This document shows positions 18,489 through 30,345 of a DNA stretch of 64,000 nt, in pieces; position 1 is the first letter of the stretch, and every line of letters starts with the position of its first letter. Source of the DNA: Lineus longissimus (Eukaryota; Nemertea; Pilidiophora; Heteronemertea; Lineidae); assembly GCF_910592395.1 (NCBI RefSeq), contig NC_088322.1, forward strand, positions 4,647,431 to 4,711,430. The letters are read 5' to 3'. The position numbers and the translations under genes were made by a program. Under the pieces are notes generated by a model that worked only from the letters and a program-made list of their open reading frames with translations, did not search any database and was not told where the DNA came from.

Positions 18489-18655
18489 CTTTGGAAAAGT
18501 TGAATAATCGTTTTGACTAGAAATTATGTAGAGAAGTTTCTAGGAGTTTTTAGCTTTAAACTTTGGAAAAGTTGAATAATCGTTTGACTAGGATTTGACT
18601 GATTAAAAATTAGGTTAAATCCTAGGTGAGCGAAAAACCCCACTTTTACACTACT

Positions 18656-18661
18656 GACCCG
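18656..18661. repeat. Polinton target-site duplication, right copy
   Basis: GACCCG, identical to 1031-1036. Confidence 0.93.
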
Positions 18662-20529
18662 AACTGTGGATAATTTTGGTTAACATCCCACAAACCTATA
18701 ACCTTCTACCTTCATTTACAGGAGATGATTTTTGCCCTGAAATGCTCAGAGTTACAAGAGCAGGAAATTCAAATCAAGATAAATCCAGGTCAACGCAATG
18801 GTCATTGTTGGCTCAGGTAGATGCGACAGAATGAATTGAAAAGGGATGTTAAAGGGTAAGTAGATTAGAGCCACACTGCCTTTCATTACTGTAGTCACAG
18901 CGAACATTTGAAATGACCCAGGAACTTCTGAGCAGATATCAGGTCTTCTATGGGCCCATTTATGTTCGGCTGGCCATTCCCGCCCAAAAAACTGCACTGG
19001 TCCATGGAAGCCGCCAGTTACATCTAGATTATCTCCAAATCACACGCAGGAATTTGCTTAGCAAATAGCAACCAAAATTCACCTGCTAATCGTTCCGGAA
19101 TTCATTGCTTCAAAAAAGTGCAACGATTTTGTAACGATTATCAAGCTGAAATGATATTGAAACGAGAAAGTTTTCGATAGATGAAGCGATTTTGCAACGA
19201 TTGAAACATAAAATCGTTTGGCAGCATCGGAAAATATTACATTGCACATTGTTGTGAAAGGGTGTGTCACCAATGATGCAATGACGGTGGGCGGGACGAA
19301 AGTTTATTTAATTCAGAACACATGAATATTTTGGCCTACCTACGTGAGTAGCAGCAGTTAACAACCCAGAAGATTATATTCCAAAGTTCCCAAAAGCATT
19401 TAACCCTCCACTTATCACGATATTTTTTCTAAATCCAACATGCAATTTCAGTGCTAGAAAACTTACGAAAGTCCCCGCCATCATCCCAACAATGGCGGCC
19501 TCCACAAATATCATATGCATCCTCGCATCCAGTTCAATCTTGAATCTACACTTCTCTCTACACTTTTTACCACGTTATCTTTTATTTTGACTTGGAATCG
19601 GGGTCAACCACCTGCATCCAATTATCTTTAGAATTGGCCGGGTTTTAATTGAGTCAAAAGGATCCAATTTCGAAACATCGAAAGACCCGTCGCTCTAAAT
19701 TATGTAGGACTGTTTATCCATGTCAAAACTTTCTCCGATCCCGGCTTTTAATCTTCATCTTGGAAAGCGATTTAGTTGTCTGCTGCTTTGACCAATCAAC
19801 TTTCGCTGGTGGCTGAGCTACCAACCCCTGAATAGCCCCTTCAGTATGTTCCCCCTGAATTGGTCAATTTTTCAGTACTTTTTAGAGGGTCTTTCAGGAA
19901 CACATATATGACCCATTATCACATCTTTAAGTAGGTATTGTGTTCCTTCAGAAGCACTAATAAAGTATGATCTCGGCACAAACATCAGCTGCAAAACACA
20001 GTAACTTCGAAAATACTTCTTCTTTTTTAAAATCTACCAATTAAAACAGTTAAATTATCTAAATAAATCGTGGGTGAAAATGTAAAATAGTTAAACATAT
20101 TGACTGCTGAATCATCAAGGATGGACAGCAAGAGCTTGGACGAGAAAAACAAGCTGAGTAAAGAGGCAAGATGTGACCCTTTATAATATTTATACATGCG
20201 TTTACTGTACATTTCTACAGCAGTGACTTTGGACAAAGAAAAACGACCTCAAAAATGGTTGATTACAGCACTTGTGACATGTTTAACCCTTCGGGTGCCG
20301 GCCGCTTATGTAACCCCTGTGCCTATGCTTTTTCAAGGAAATTTTATCTTTAAAAGTTTTTATACTAGCATGGCAAACATGCTGTAAATGGACCAGACTA
20401 TAAACCATACATATTTGGCTTTGGCTAGTGAGAACAAGAGGCCCAATTACCTGGCGCTCAGCTGAGAGGGTTTGGACTGATTGATAGGTTGACAAGCATG
20501 GCGTTGAATGTCCCCCGTCGCTGTTGGGT
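18662..20529. other. Host sequence, no gene seen
   Basis: No open frame here has a recognisable domain. Positions 18755-18790 share the block GAAATTCAAATCAAGATAAA with 62985-63005, so part of this flank is a dispersed repeat. Nothing else stands out. Confidence 0.4.
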
Positions 20530-22333
20530 CTTTTTTGAAAAATGTGTAGTTTGAATCCGTGTGGTGTTCTTGGCTGTCATTGACTGAAGTTTATGGTTCA
20601 GTTGGGTGTCCCAGTATCGTGACACACCAAATTTCAAGCCAAAATATTTTGTCGTTCAGAAGTTACAGAGCGGAAGGGAATTTTCATGATTTTCAGGAAG
20701 TTCCCCCCTCTGGGGCAGAAAAATGTATGAAACTAAAAACTCGAGAGATATATCGTGTACCTTTGTTAGCCAAGTCTACCATAAAGATTTGGTAAAGATC
20801 GGAGAAATATTAAGCCAGTTCTAACACTGTTTTTGGTTTTGGATCCCTGGTGGCCAAATTGAGAATGAAACTCGGCTGATTTTTCGACACGACACACCTT
20901 TGGCCCAACCTATCAGCACAGGAAATTTCAATACAAAATATTTGGTCGTTCAGAAGTTACAAAGCGGAAGGGATTTTCATGATTTTCAGGAAGCACCCCC
21001 TATAGGGCAGAAACCCGGGTGATATATCGTGTATCTATCTTAGCTTAGTCTTCCATAAAAATATGGTAAACATCGGACGAATATTAAGCGAGTTCTAACA
21101 CTTTATGTGTTTTTGGTTTTGGCCTCTTGGCGGCCAAACGGAGTATCAAATTTGGCGGATTTTTCGATGTGACACACCTTTGGCCCACCCTCTATCAGCA
21201 CACCAAATTTCAATCAAAAATATTTTGTCGTCAGAAGTTACAGAGCGGAAGGGAATTTTCATGATTTTCAGGAAGCACCCCCTATAGGGCAAAATGAAAT
21301 GGCCAGGGCCATTGTGCTCACCTAATGTGGAGGAAAGATGGATAAAGAGCATGGTATTGTGTCATGTAGTGTTAGGTTTGATGTAGGTCCAAGCAATTAC
21401 AATTTCCCCAAAATGGCCAATTTACAGTACATTCGACCTCTGTGACCTTGAAAAGTAGGTCAAATCAAAGACGACCCGGGTGACACATTGAATGGTTGTT
21501 AGAATTAGATGTACCTATGATATAAAATTGGTGCCAATCGGGCAAGTCATTACTAGGAATAAAGGCATTTTGAAGAATTTAGGATTTGGCCCCCTCCCTG
21601 GAGGCCAAACGGCAAATCAGATCGCACCAAACTTCGGTACCTGAGATAACCTGACCAAGGGGTACATGTGTACTTAATTTGTGATCAATAGTCATTGCAG
21701 TTAAGAAACGTGCCATAGTTACGGCCTGACGGCAAATTTACGCCATTTGACCTCTGTGACCTTGACAAGAAGGTCAAATTAAAAACCTGTGTGACATATA
21801 CTGTATGGTGGTTAGATGTACCCATGATATCAAATTGGTGGCAATCGGGCAAGAAGTTAAGGAATAATCACATATTTAAGGTTTTTTGGATTTTGCCCCC
21901 TGGTGGTCAAGTGGTGAATCATTTTGGACTAAACTTCGGTCCCTGAGATCACCTGACTAAGGGGTAAATGTGTACCAAATTTGGTATCAATAGTCATTGC
22001 AGTTTAGAAACGTGCCATCGTTACATCCTAACGGCCAATTTACAACATTTGACCTCTGTGACCTTGAAAAGGAGGTCAAATCAAAAACCCGGAGGATATA
22101 TGATGCACCTTTGCTAGAAGTACCTACCATATTTGTTTCAAAATTTCCCGACTACTATTAAGGGAGATATTGCATATTTTCACTTTTAACGTTTGGCCCC
22201 CTGGTGGCCAAACCATGAAACGAATCGGACCGAAACTTGGTCTCCAAGGTGTCATTACATAAGGGTACATGTGTACCAAGTTTCAGCTCAATAGCTCTAA
22301 CAGTTACGAAACGTGCCCTGCTAACGGACGACG

Positions 22334-22369
<36 letters not shown>

Positions 22370-23065
22370 AGACGACGGACGCCACGGTATGGGATAAGCT
22401 CACCTCTGCTAAGAGGTGAGCTAAAAATGAATGAAACTAAAAACCCGGGTGATATATCATGTATCTATAGTCTACCATAAAAATATGGTAAAGATCAGAC
22501 AAATATTCTGCGAGTTCTAACACTTTATGGGTTATTGGTTTTGGCCCCCTGGCGGCCAAATGGAGAATCAAATTCGGCCGATTTTTGACGCGACACACCT
22601 TTGGCCCACCCTCTATCAGCACACCAAATTTCAATCCAAAATATTTTGTCGTTCAGAAATTATAGAGCGGACAGGAAACATGCGTCCGGCGAGCGGCGAG
22701 CGGCGCAACATTTTGCCCCCTACTGGCCAGGCCGGGAATCTCACCGGGATGATTTTTAGTGGGACACATCTTCAGATGTCCTTCACTCCTTCCACCAAAT
22801 ATCGATTAAATTGCTTGAGTCGTTCAGAAGCTGTAGGGTTGAAACGAGCACAAAGTTGGTGCCATGTACTAATACCATGTCCCCCTACACAAGCTCCGGG
22901 GGACAAAAAGGATTTGTGTGCTGGTATACATGAAGTGGCAGGTCTCTAGTGTTGCTGAACTGAAATGTCTATTTCTGGTGTGATATTTTCAATTTGAAAG
23001 AATGAAGAAACTAGTGATTTGAAAAGTAAATGAAATGGTCCATGGACCATGTGCTCACCTGTGGT
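20530..23065. repeat. Cluster of dispersed host repeats
   Basis: Units of about 250-330 bp recur at about 20540-20810, 20830-21060, 21110-21300 and 22440-22680 with shared blocks such as GGCGGCCAAA, GACACACCTTTGGCCCA, TTCAGAAGTTACAGAGCGGA and TGATTTTCAGGAAGC. Between them, 21400-22310 carries three units of the related family marked by GGCCCCCTGGTGGCC and TGACCTCTGTGACCTTGA. The cluster ends at 22400-22425 in a GGTGAGC motif and again at 23035-23060 in a GTGCTCACCT motif, probably element ends. No protein is encoded. Confidence 0.75.
22321..22380. repeat. (GAC)n microsatellite
   Basis: An array of GACGAC with GGACGAC variants. Shorter versions occur in the same position of other copies of the repeat (30265-30310, 42090-42125, 50585-50605), so the array is part of the repeat family. 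Its open frames (poly-Arg, poly-Asp) are not genes. Confidence 0.85.
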
Positions 23066-26000
23066 GCAATCACATGAAAGATAGGACATGTGATTGGGAC
23101 ATGTCGGCATCATCATGTGTGGTTTTGAAACACTGTTGCATTTGTACATGGCTGTAGGGGAGTCAGTTAATCTAGTGAAATCGGGAATTTCATGTTGTTC
23201 TTGCTACATTCTGCAGATTGATCCAAAGTCCATTTTCAGAGACCAGGGCTTTTTGGTGATGTAGAAGCATTATGGTGATGAAAGTTTTTTTGGTGGGAAG
23301 TAGACTGAATCCAATGATTCACTACAGGTGGGACTGATGCACATGCTCCACAAAGCAGTGGTCATGTCCAGAGAAGCTGTGCATGACCAGAGATCAATGT
23401 GCATACCAGTACATTTCGCTTGAGGGGTCAATGTCTGTGTAAAGGGGGAGTGTGTCTTGAAAATTGGGAAAATGTGGTTACAAACTAAATGTAAGGAGCC
23501 TTCCTATTGTAACCTAGAAAATATCTGTGGCTGGAAATTTTTGCAGCAGCGTGAACGCTGCCTAAAAATCTATAAATTGCATATTTATATTTTGTGGACA
23601 GTGTAGTTCTTCAGTTGAGTCAAGTCATTAGACTTTGTAGAGACTTCGTACAGAATTTTGCGGATCCTAGGCTAGTGCAAAATCAGCAAAATCAAACAAT
23701 GTAAAAATATTAGCAGTGATTAAGACAGGAAAGCTAGAAAAAATTTATAGGGAATAATGCGTAGGAGAGTTTGGAATTCAGTCACTTTTGCCAAAGTGAG
23801 GCGAGTTCAATCATTCGACTCTCTTCCACTATTCTGCTACAGAGAGTCCCATTTCAGTGTCACATGATTGATGAACTGGTGTCCCTTGGCAAAAAACAAC
23901 TGAATTCTAAACATGCACCAAATATACATTTTCATGTGTACATTTTTAGTTCCCATCTTAGACCTCTGCTAACAAGCACACTTTCGAAACTTAGCTATAC
24001 ACAATGTGCAATGCATGATACATCTCACCTACCATTCTCGACTCAATAAACATCAACACAGCACATGGCTTATATATTCATAGCCATCCTATCAGAAATG
24101 GGCTTCAGGGAGTACTTCATCTGATTGGCTATTCAAAATGATAAGCGAGTTCGTCAATACAAATGCGCATGCTCAGATCCCGAGGAACAGTGAATGTAAA
24201 CAGTAGCATGTGTAACACATGCAAATTCAAAGGCATCTTGTGGCGGTCCTAACCATCAAGAAGAAAGAAAGCCTTTGATATTGATCGAATTTAACATGGA
24301 TTTGATGCAGCGTCTGGTAGGCCAAAAAAACAAAGAAAAATGATCTCAATTTTGGGTTTGTTTACATTCACTGCTATCCCACAATGCATTGCGCACAGTA
24401 CTGACGAAGTGGCTTAATATTAGTTAGGCTAGGTATGATGTGATAGGCCTATGCCGTTGCATGAACGCAGCACAATATTTTGCAACATAGAATTTTAAAA
24501 GAGCTGAAAACTAGACATGATGATGGAGACTTTACATCCCTCCTCTTACTCATGTACTGTATGAGATTCACAAAGTACTAAACAGTATGTACATCCATAC
24601 AGCAAAGGCCGGCTGTGATAAAGTACGGAATTTCCGTAATTTTCCGCGGAAATTTGGAGCATGTGTGACCTCGTTTACAGGTACCAAGAATCGATATGTA
24701 GCACACGCCGGACATTGTATTATAAATGGAAACCTGGTCGCAAGATTGTTGGGAATCCCCGAATTATATGGATCGCCATGGAGGTCGGCAAAGAAACTCG
24801 TCCCCAGCAATTCTGTTGGAATGTATTAGATCAGTCACTCTCTAAATCTTTGAAATAGTTTTAATTTACAGACATCATTCACAACATGCCTCCCTTGTTC
24901 CATGCATTCCAAAAGTCATGTTACCACCTCTTTTCTAGCTTAGAATTTGTAAAAAGGAAGCCCCCCCCCTCACTATAAGAGGCATAGGTAAAGGGGGCAG
25001 GGGGCCCAGGTCTCCCCCCCCCAACAAAACGTGCTTTTTATGCAAGTTTTGGCCAAAAAGAATGGCGAAAGAGGACCTTTGCCCCCCTCAGAACAAAAAA
25101 AAGCAAGCTATGCCGCTGCCCCTAACCCACCCCTTGTGTTTTGCAAATATAAAGAATAATCTTAGCAATTTTCGACTGATGGTGTGGTGTTCAACAGCCG
25201 ATAGGCCTACAATACAATCTCATCTCAGGAGCGCCAAGACTGAGTATAGACCAGCCTGCTTAGGTCCAACCCCGGGATGTGTCGCATGGAAGGGGTTGAA
25301 ACCAATCAATAATGCACTGGACCTCGCGTAGGCCTGGCCTTGACCTAGAAACATCTTGATGCTAGTAGTGCCGCTATTGGGGACGAGGTCACGCACATGT
25401 TTTGAAATGGCGCCTCATAGGTCGAACTCTTACGTGACATTAATCTGCCTTTTTTGAGAGAGGATTCTCGGTTATCATTGTCCATAATCTATCTATCATT
25501 ATGATATTATGGTGTTGCACATTATACTATCATTGAATATACTGTTTTTGTACAATTTCCCTAAAATTACGGAATTTCTGTACTTTATAACAGCTGGGCA
25601 AAGGCACTGTAGCTTGAGTTGTATTGTATTGTTATCCAATGTGAAGAAACATCTTTATACTAGTGCACACACATACATAAACAGCAGTGTTTTCCCCGCC
25701 TGAACGGGGCGGCCCGCCCCGTTATAATGGCCTGTGGAGAAGGCTGAAACATTAGGCCTACACACAATCATGCTTGATACAGACTCAGTCAGTCACTGAG
25801 TCAGTCAGTGCATCCATCTCCAATCTGCATACACTTTCAAACCCTGAGGATAGGATGCCCTAGTCAAAATAATAAGCCACCAACAAAGACACAACTTACT
25901 CTGTACTGTTGTCTTTGGCTAGATGTGTTGAGATTAAGATTTTTTACTAAGCCCCCCTTCTTAGGAGGGGCTCTTAAGATACACGCGTGTGCGGGAGTAT

Positions 26001-26399
26001 AATGATGAGAAATAACGAGAGTAATTATTATATATCCTACAAACAATTTTCTTTGGTTTTTCAAAATGGCGCTGAATTAATAAATCAGACCAGTTGTAAC
26101 AGGTTAAAGAACATCTAATTCAAATCTTCATGGGAATTCGCTACATATGCCTAAGAAATTGGCCAATTATATTTATATTTTTATTAGGGAAATATCCGTC
26201 CTAAATAATGACAGAAAAGGGTGGTTTTATATCAATTTTGCGTCGACATGGTCGAGGTCACGTGACATAAACAAAACAATCGCACACGACCGTCCAAAAA
26301 AGGCACTTTAAGAAAAACAAATACGTTTTCCCTGCTTAAAACCACACTGACGACTAAGTTATATTGGTCTACTGCCCAAATCTGAAGTATCAAAATGAA
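23066..26399. other. Host sequence, no gene seen
   Basis: No open frame over about 95 codons and none with a domain I know. Two inverted repeats are visible: CAGTGAATGTAAACA at 24188-24202 against 24359-24373, and a perfect 21-bp palindrome at 25703-25723. Poly-C stretches lie at 24961-25025. Confidence 0.4.
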
Positions 26400-27497
26400 T
26401 CACAAACTAGAACTAGCTCTATTTAATATAATAATATAATAATAATGAAGTTTTTGTATAGCGCTTTTCCATGGATTTGGTCCGTGCTCAAGGCGCTCCC
26501 CTTGAGCTCTGTGTGATCTTGTAAATAAGTGCGTTTTTAGTTGTGCCTTGAAAGTGTCAGTGTTTTGGCAATCTTGTATGCGCTTGGGGAGTTTGTTCCA
26601 TAGCCGTGGCCCACATGCAGCGAAGCTACGGTCCCCAAAGTTCGTTTTCGTTCGTTTTTCACAAAGAACCGTTGAACCAGATCTTGTTGTTCGTGTAACC
26701 TCCTTGGTGCAAAGAAGTTCCTGGAGGTACGATGGCGCAGATTGTCTCAGACATTTGAATACCTGCAGGAGGATTTTGAATTCAATCCGAGCAGACACTG
26801 GGAGCCAGTGTAACTCGCGCAGTGTTGGGGTTATGTGCTCAGATTTCTTCGTCCTGCACACAATTCGCGCCGCAGTGTTTTGTACACGCTGCAAGGGCGC
26901 GATCGTCTTCTTTGGAAGGCCGTACAAAATGGCATTATTGCAGTCCAATCTGGAAGTGACGAATGCATGCACTAGGCGTTCTCGACTTGTCTGATCTAGG
27001 TATTTTCCTATCCGGCCTATGTTGTAGAGATTTGCGTACGAGGCCTTGCAGATCATTTTCATATGGGTCTGCATAGTCATATTCTGATCGATCCAAACAC
27101 CAAGGTCACGAACACGTGGAGATTTGGGAATCCAGACTTCTCCTACTGAGATACCTGTCACCGAGCCTGTTCTACGAGAGGATACGATGTTACACAGATC
27201 AGTCTTAGGAGCGTTTAGGGCGAGTTTGTTGACGGACAGCCATTCCTTAACATCCGATATGCAGCTCTCAGTCTGATTTACCATCTGTGTGCCTTGAGAT
27301 TGATCACCACAACGTGCCGAAGAGATGAGTTGATTGTCATCAGCATACAGTTCGTATGGGACACCATTTCCACGCATGACATCACTAAGCGGCAACGTAT
27401 AGATTGTGAATAAGACGGGTCCCAGTACGGAGCCTTGTGGCACTCCATATTCAAGAGTAACGCGATTCGAGGAGGACTGACTGATTACTACCGACAA
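26400..27497 (-). pseudogene. Reverse transcriptase C-terminal half
   Basis: A frame of 365 residues continuing the frame above. It holds the GVPQGSVLGP motif, the catalytic YADD, and the thumb and C-terminal region with LPVSARIEFKILLQVFKCL. It lacks a proper start and depends on readthrough of the TAA at 27507. Confidence 0.85.
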
Positions 27498-27506
27498 TTG
27501 TTGATC

Positions 27507-29033
27507 TTAAAGGTAGGATTCGAACCTCTTTAATGTCATATCGTTCAGACCAATTCGTTCGTGTAGCCTGTCAAGAAGTATCACATGATCTACAGTATCG
27601 AACGCGGCTGACAAGTCTAAAAGCACCAATAACACTTCATCTCCAACATCCAGAGAAGTTAGTACATCATTGGTAATCCTGAGTAGTACTGTATCCGTGC
27701 TATGGCCCTGTCTGTAGGCAGACTGGTGTGGATCATACAGACTGTTTGCCGTCATATGTTCCCTCAAGCGCACTGCCACTATTCGCTCAATCAGCTTTGA
27801 GAGATAAGTCAAGTTCGAAACTTGGCGATAGTTACCCAATACCTCTTTGTCAAGTGACGGCTTTTTGAGGAGCGGTTTTACTAACGCAAACTTTAGGCAT
27901 GGGGGAACATGGCCCAACTCGAATGACATGTTTATGATCTTTACAAAGGTCGGCAGAAGCGAGTCAACACACTCTTTCATAAGCGATGTAGGGATTGGGT
28001 CGAGAGAACATCCCTTAGACGGAAGAGAGAGTATGATCTTCTTGATCTCACTTTCGGATGTTGGGCGAAAGTTCCGAAGTACATGGTCACCATTCGTTTC
28101 TATGCGACCTGACGCTGTTCCTGTAGCAGAGGCACCATTTTCGAAGCTGTTACGAATCTTCCTGATCTTGTCACTGAAAAACTCGCTAAAATCCTCAGCA
28201 AGCTTTTTTGGGTCTGAATGTTCTGGTAGAGGTGACACAGTCTTTTTCCCCAGAAGCTCATTGACAATTTTGAAAAGGTCACGGTTGCTACTCGTTTCAA
28301 TCCTGGTCTGGTGAAACAACAGCTTAGCTTGCTTGATAAGAACACATACCGCATAACTCTGGGCTCGTAAGATTTGCCTGTTTATCTCAGTCTTGTCCTT
28401 CCGCCATGCCCTTTCATACCTCCGCCGGACCAATCTGGCTTGCGAGATCTCATCCGTGAACCAAGGGGCCTTATTCCTAACCACTACTGAGCGGGTAACC
28501 TCGGGCGCATGCTTATCTAGAATATTACGGAGTACAGAGTCATATTGCTCCACCAGATTGTCCAAGTCGTTGCATGGGTTTAACACAAGACTCGAAGCCT
28601 GAACATCCTCACGGAAAAGCTTAGCATCAATGTCTTTGAGTTTCCTGTAGATCACTGATTTGGTAGCATTTTGTGGTTTTGGTATCTTTAGTGCACAATG
28701 AACAGCGAAGTGATCAGTAGAAAGCGATGGATCTACTTCGATATCACATACAGCACTGACATCACTACTGCGTGTAAGCACCAAGTCTAGCATATTGCCC
28801 TTGACATGTGTGGGTGCGATTACATGTTGAGTAATACCGAAGGACTCCAAGAGACGATTGAATTTGATGACATAGGGATCCTCACATTTGTTCATATGAA
28901 TATTGAAATCGCCTGTTATAAGCACATGCTTACACGAATTTGATGCAACCGTACGTTCCAACATCAGACCAAATTCTTCGGTGAATTCGTTAACAAACCG
29001 CGGATGGGGGTCTGGTCTGTAGACGGTGATCAA
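27507..29033 (-). pseudogene. Endonuclease C-terminus plus reverse transcriptase N-terminal half
   Basis: A frame of 508 residues with the endonuclease GDFN and DHF motifs at the start and reverse transcriptase motifs up to LLDLSAAFDTVDHVILLDRL. It ends at a TAA directly after FESYL. The following residues in the same frame continue the family pattern, so the stop is a single nonsense change. The open frame extends upstream of 29033 to about 29105 without a stop, so the start given is only the first usable codon. Confidence 0.85.
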
Positions 29034-29105
29034 GCGTATCGATTCCGACGAGCATGTTACAGTGGTATCAAGACATTCGAAATAATCATACTTAGCAGTC
29101 TGATG

Positions 29106-29519
29106 GGTAAAAACGTTACGCTATCGTCGGGGGGGGGGGGGGGGTTCGGGGGTGCTCCCCCGACCTAAAGGGGGGCTCACCAAGTCCTTGACTTTACATA
29201 TTAAGAATAGAAAGTCAGCAGTCTCAGACCATGTGACTGTTACAGCTACCTGCAGCTCTATTTTCATGAAGTGCTAAACCACACAAGTACCAATTAGTTT
29301 ACAGATATTATGCTATGATGTAACAATTCTAAGGAATCAGATGTAACACTTTTAGTGTTACATCTGATGTTTTATGGGTTTTTTAAAAACAGTCCAGGTC
29401 TTTTTATTTGTAGACATAGGCCTACAATACTCAAAGCAAAAGTGAATATCAAATTTAATTAAATAAGTTTCAGTTTTTTAATATTTCTTGACAAGGTATC
29501 ATTATAAGGTGAGATTAAC
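29106..29519. other. Host sequence with a poly-G run
   Basis: A run of about 16 G bases lies at about 29129-29144, next to the truncated retrotransposon end. At 29337-29362 the repeat AGATGTAACACTTTTAGTGTTACATCT forms a near-perfect hairpin. No gene seen. Confidence 0.4.
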
Positions 29520-30345
29520 ATTTTGGCCCCTGGAGGCCAAACTGGGAATCATAAAAAGCCGGGGTTTGGTGCGGAAGTAGGGGCCACCCAAGGATATACT
29601 TGTGCCAAGTTACAGTTCAGTAGCTTCAGCGGTATCTGAACATGCCACTTTTGTCTAACAGTGGTGCCATCGGGACACTTTGTCCTCCTTGACCTTGAAA
29701 AGTATATCGAAAAACGAATACGGTGGATATATGATGTACTCTTGGTAAAAGTACCTACCATATTTTTTTCACATTTTTCAGACCAGAATTAAGCAAGCAA
29801 TCGCATATTTTCACTTTTGATGTTCTGCCGCCTATTGGCCAAACTATGAATTGTATAACGCCATGATTCGGATTCTAAGTAGGGGTCACGCAGGGGTACA
29901 TTTGTACTAAGTTTGAGATCTCTGGCTAAAGCGGTTACAAAACGTGCCACCATTGACTAACGGCGGTGCCGCGATCAAACTTTGACCTCTCTGACCTTCA
30001 AAAGTAGGTCAAATCCAAAACCCGGAGGATATATGATGTGTCCTTGGTAGAAGTACCTACCATATTTTTTTCAAAATTTTTTAACCAGTATTAAGCAAGT
30101 TATTGCAGATTTTCAATTTTGACCTTTTGGCCCCCTGGTTGCCAAACCCTGAGTTACATGAGGTCAGAATTTGGTCTCTGAGTAGCAGTCACCAAGGGGT
30201 ACATGTGTACCAAGTTTGAGTTCAGTAGCTTTAGTGGTTACGAAACTTGCCACTAGTGTCTTAACGACGACGACGGACGACAATGGACGACGACGGACGA
30301 CGACGCTGCGTTATTGTAAAGGCTCACAGGTGAGCCAAAAATGTT
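29520..30345. repeat. Dispersed host repeat, three tandem units
   Basis: Three units of about 280 bp carry the marks GGCCCCTGG...GGCCAAAC, GTACATTTGTAC, CGTGCCAC and a TGACCTCTCTGACCTTC block. The last ends with a GAC-rich stretch and GGCTCACAGGTGAGCC, a small palindrome that marks the repeat end. Confidence 0.7.

Larger units (their letters stand above)
1037..18655. mobile_element. Maverick/Polinton virus-like DNA transposon
   Basis: A 17,619-bp element bounded by perfect 6-bp target duplications. Its ends read AGTAGTGTAAAAGTGGGG and the reverse complement, giving the AG...CT termini typical of Polintons. It encodes the hallmark set: double-jelly-roll major capsid protein, penton-like protein, A32/FtsK-type packaging ATPase, retroviral-type integrase and protein-primed family B DNA polymerase. 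Unlike many Polintons, each terminal repeat carries a full gene. Frameshifts, stop codons and a nested transposon show that this copy is probably defective, although several frameshifts lie at homopolymers and could be sequencing errors. I see no adenovirus-type maturation protease. Confidence 0.95.
17810..18655. repeat. Polinton right terminal inverted repeat
   Basis: About 846 bp matching 1037-1918 in reverse, ending CACTTTTACACTACT. It contains the second TIR gene, promoter motif, hairpin and a shorter 9-bp tandem array than the left copy. Confidence 0.92.
26400..29105 (-). mobile_element. CR1-like non-LTR retrotransposon, 5'-truncated
   Basis: On the minus strand the frame opens at about 29105 with the C-terminal part of an AP endonuclease (ITGDFNIHM at about 28920 and STDHFAVH at about 28700), then a reverse transcriptase with LLDLSAAFDTVDH (about 27600), GVPQGSVLGPVLF (about 27440) and YADDNQL (about 27345), then a C-terminal domain ending near KLHYYY. 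One in-frame TAA at 27507-27509 separates two frames that are otherwise continuous. The 3' end has an ATT/ATA microsatellite at about 26420-26445, as in CR1/L2-type elements. The 5' end is cut, just before a G-rich run at about 29129-29144. This copy cannot make full-length protein. Confidence 0.88.

Noticed and set aside
22158-22419. Open frames of poly-Arg and similar on both strands
   Set aside because: They are products of the GAC microsatellite within a dispersed repeat.
24188-24373. 15-bp inverted repeat CAGTGAATGTAAACA about 170 bp apart
   Set aside because: No flanking duplication or second copy seen; may be chance or an old remnant.
27516-27530. GGTTCGAATCC-like tRNA T-arm on the minus strand
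   Set aside because: It lies inside the CR1-like coding frame and no cloverleaf can be built around it.
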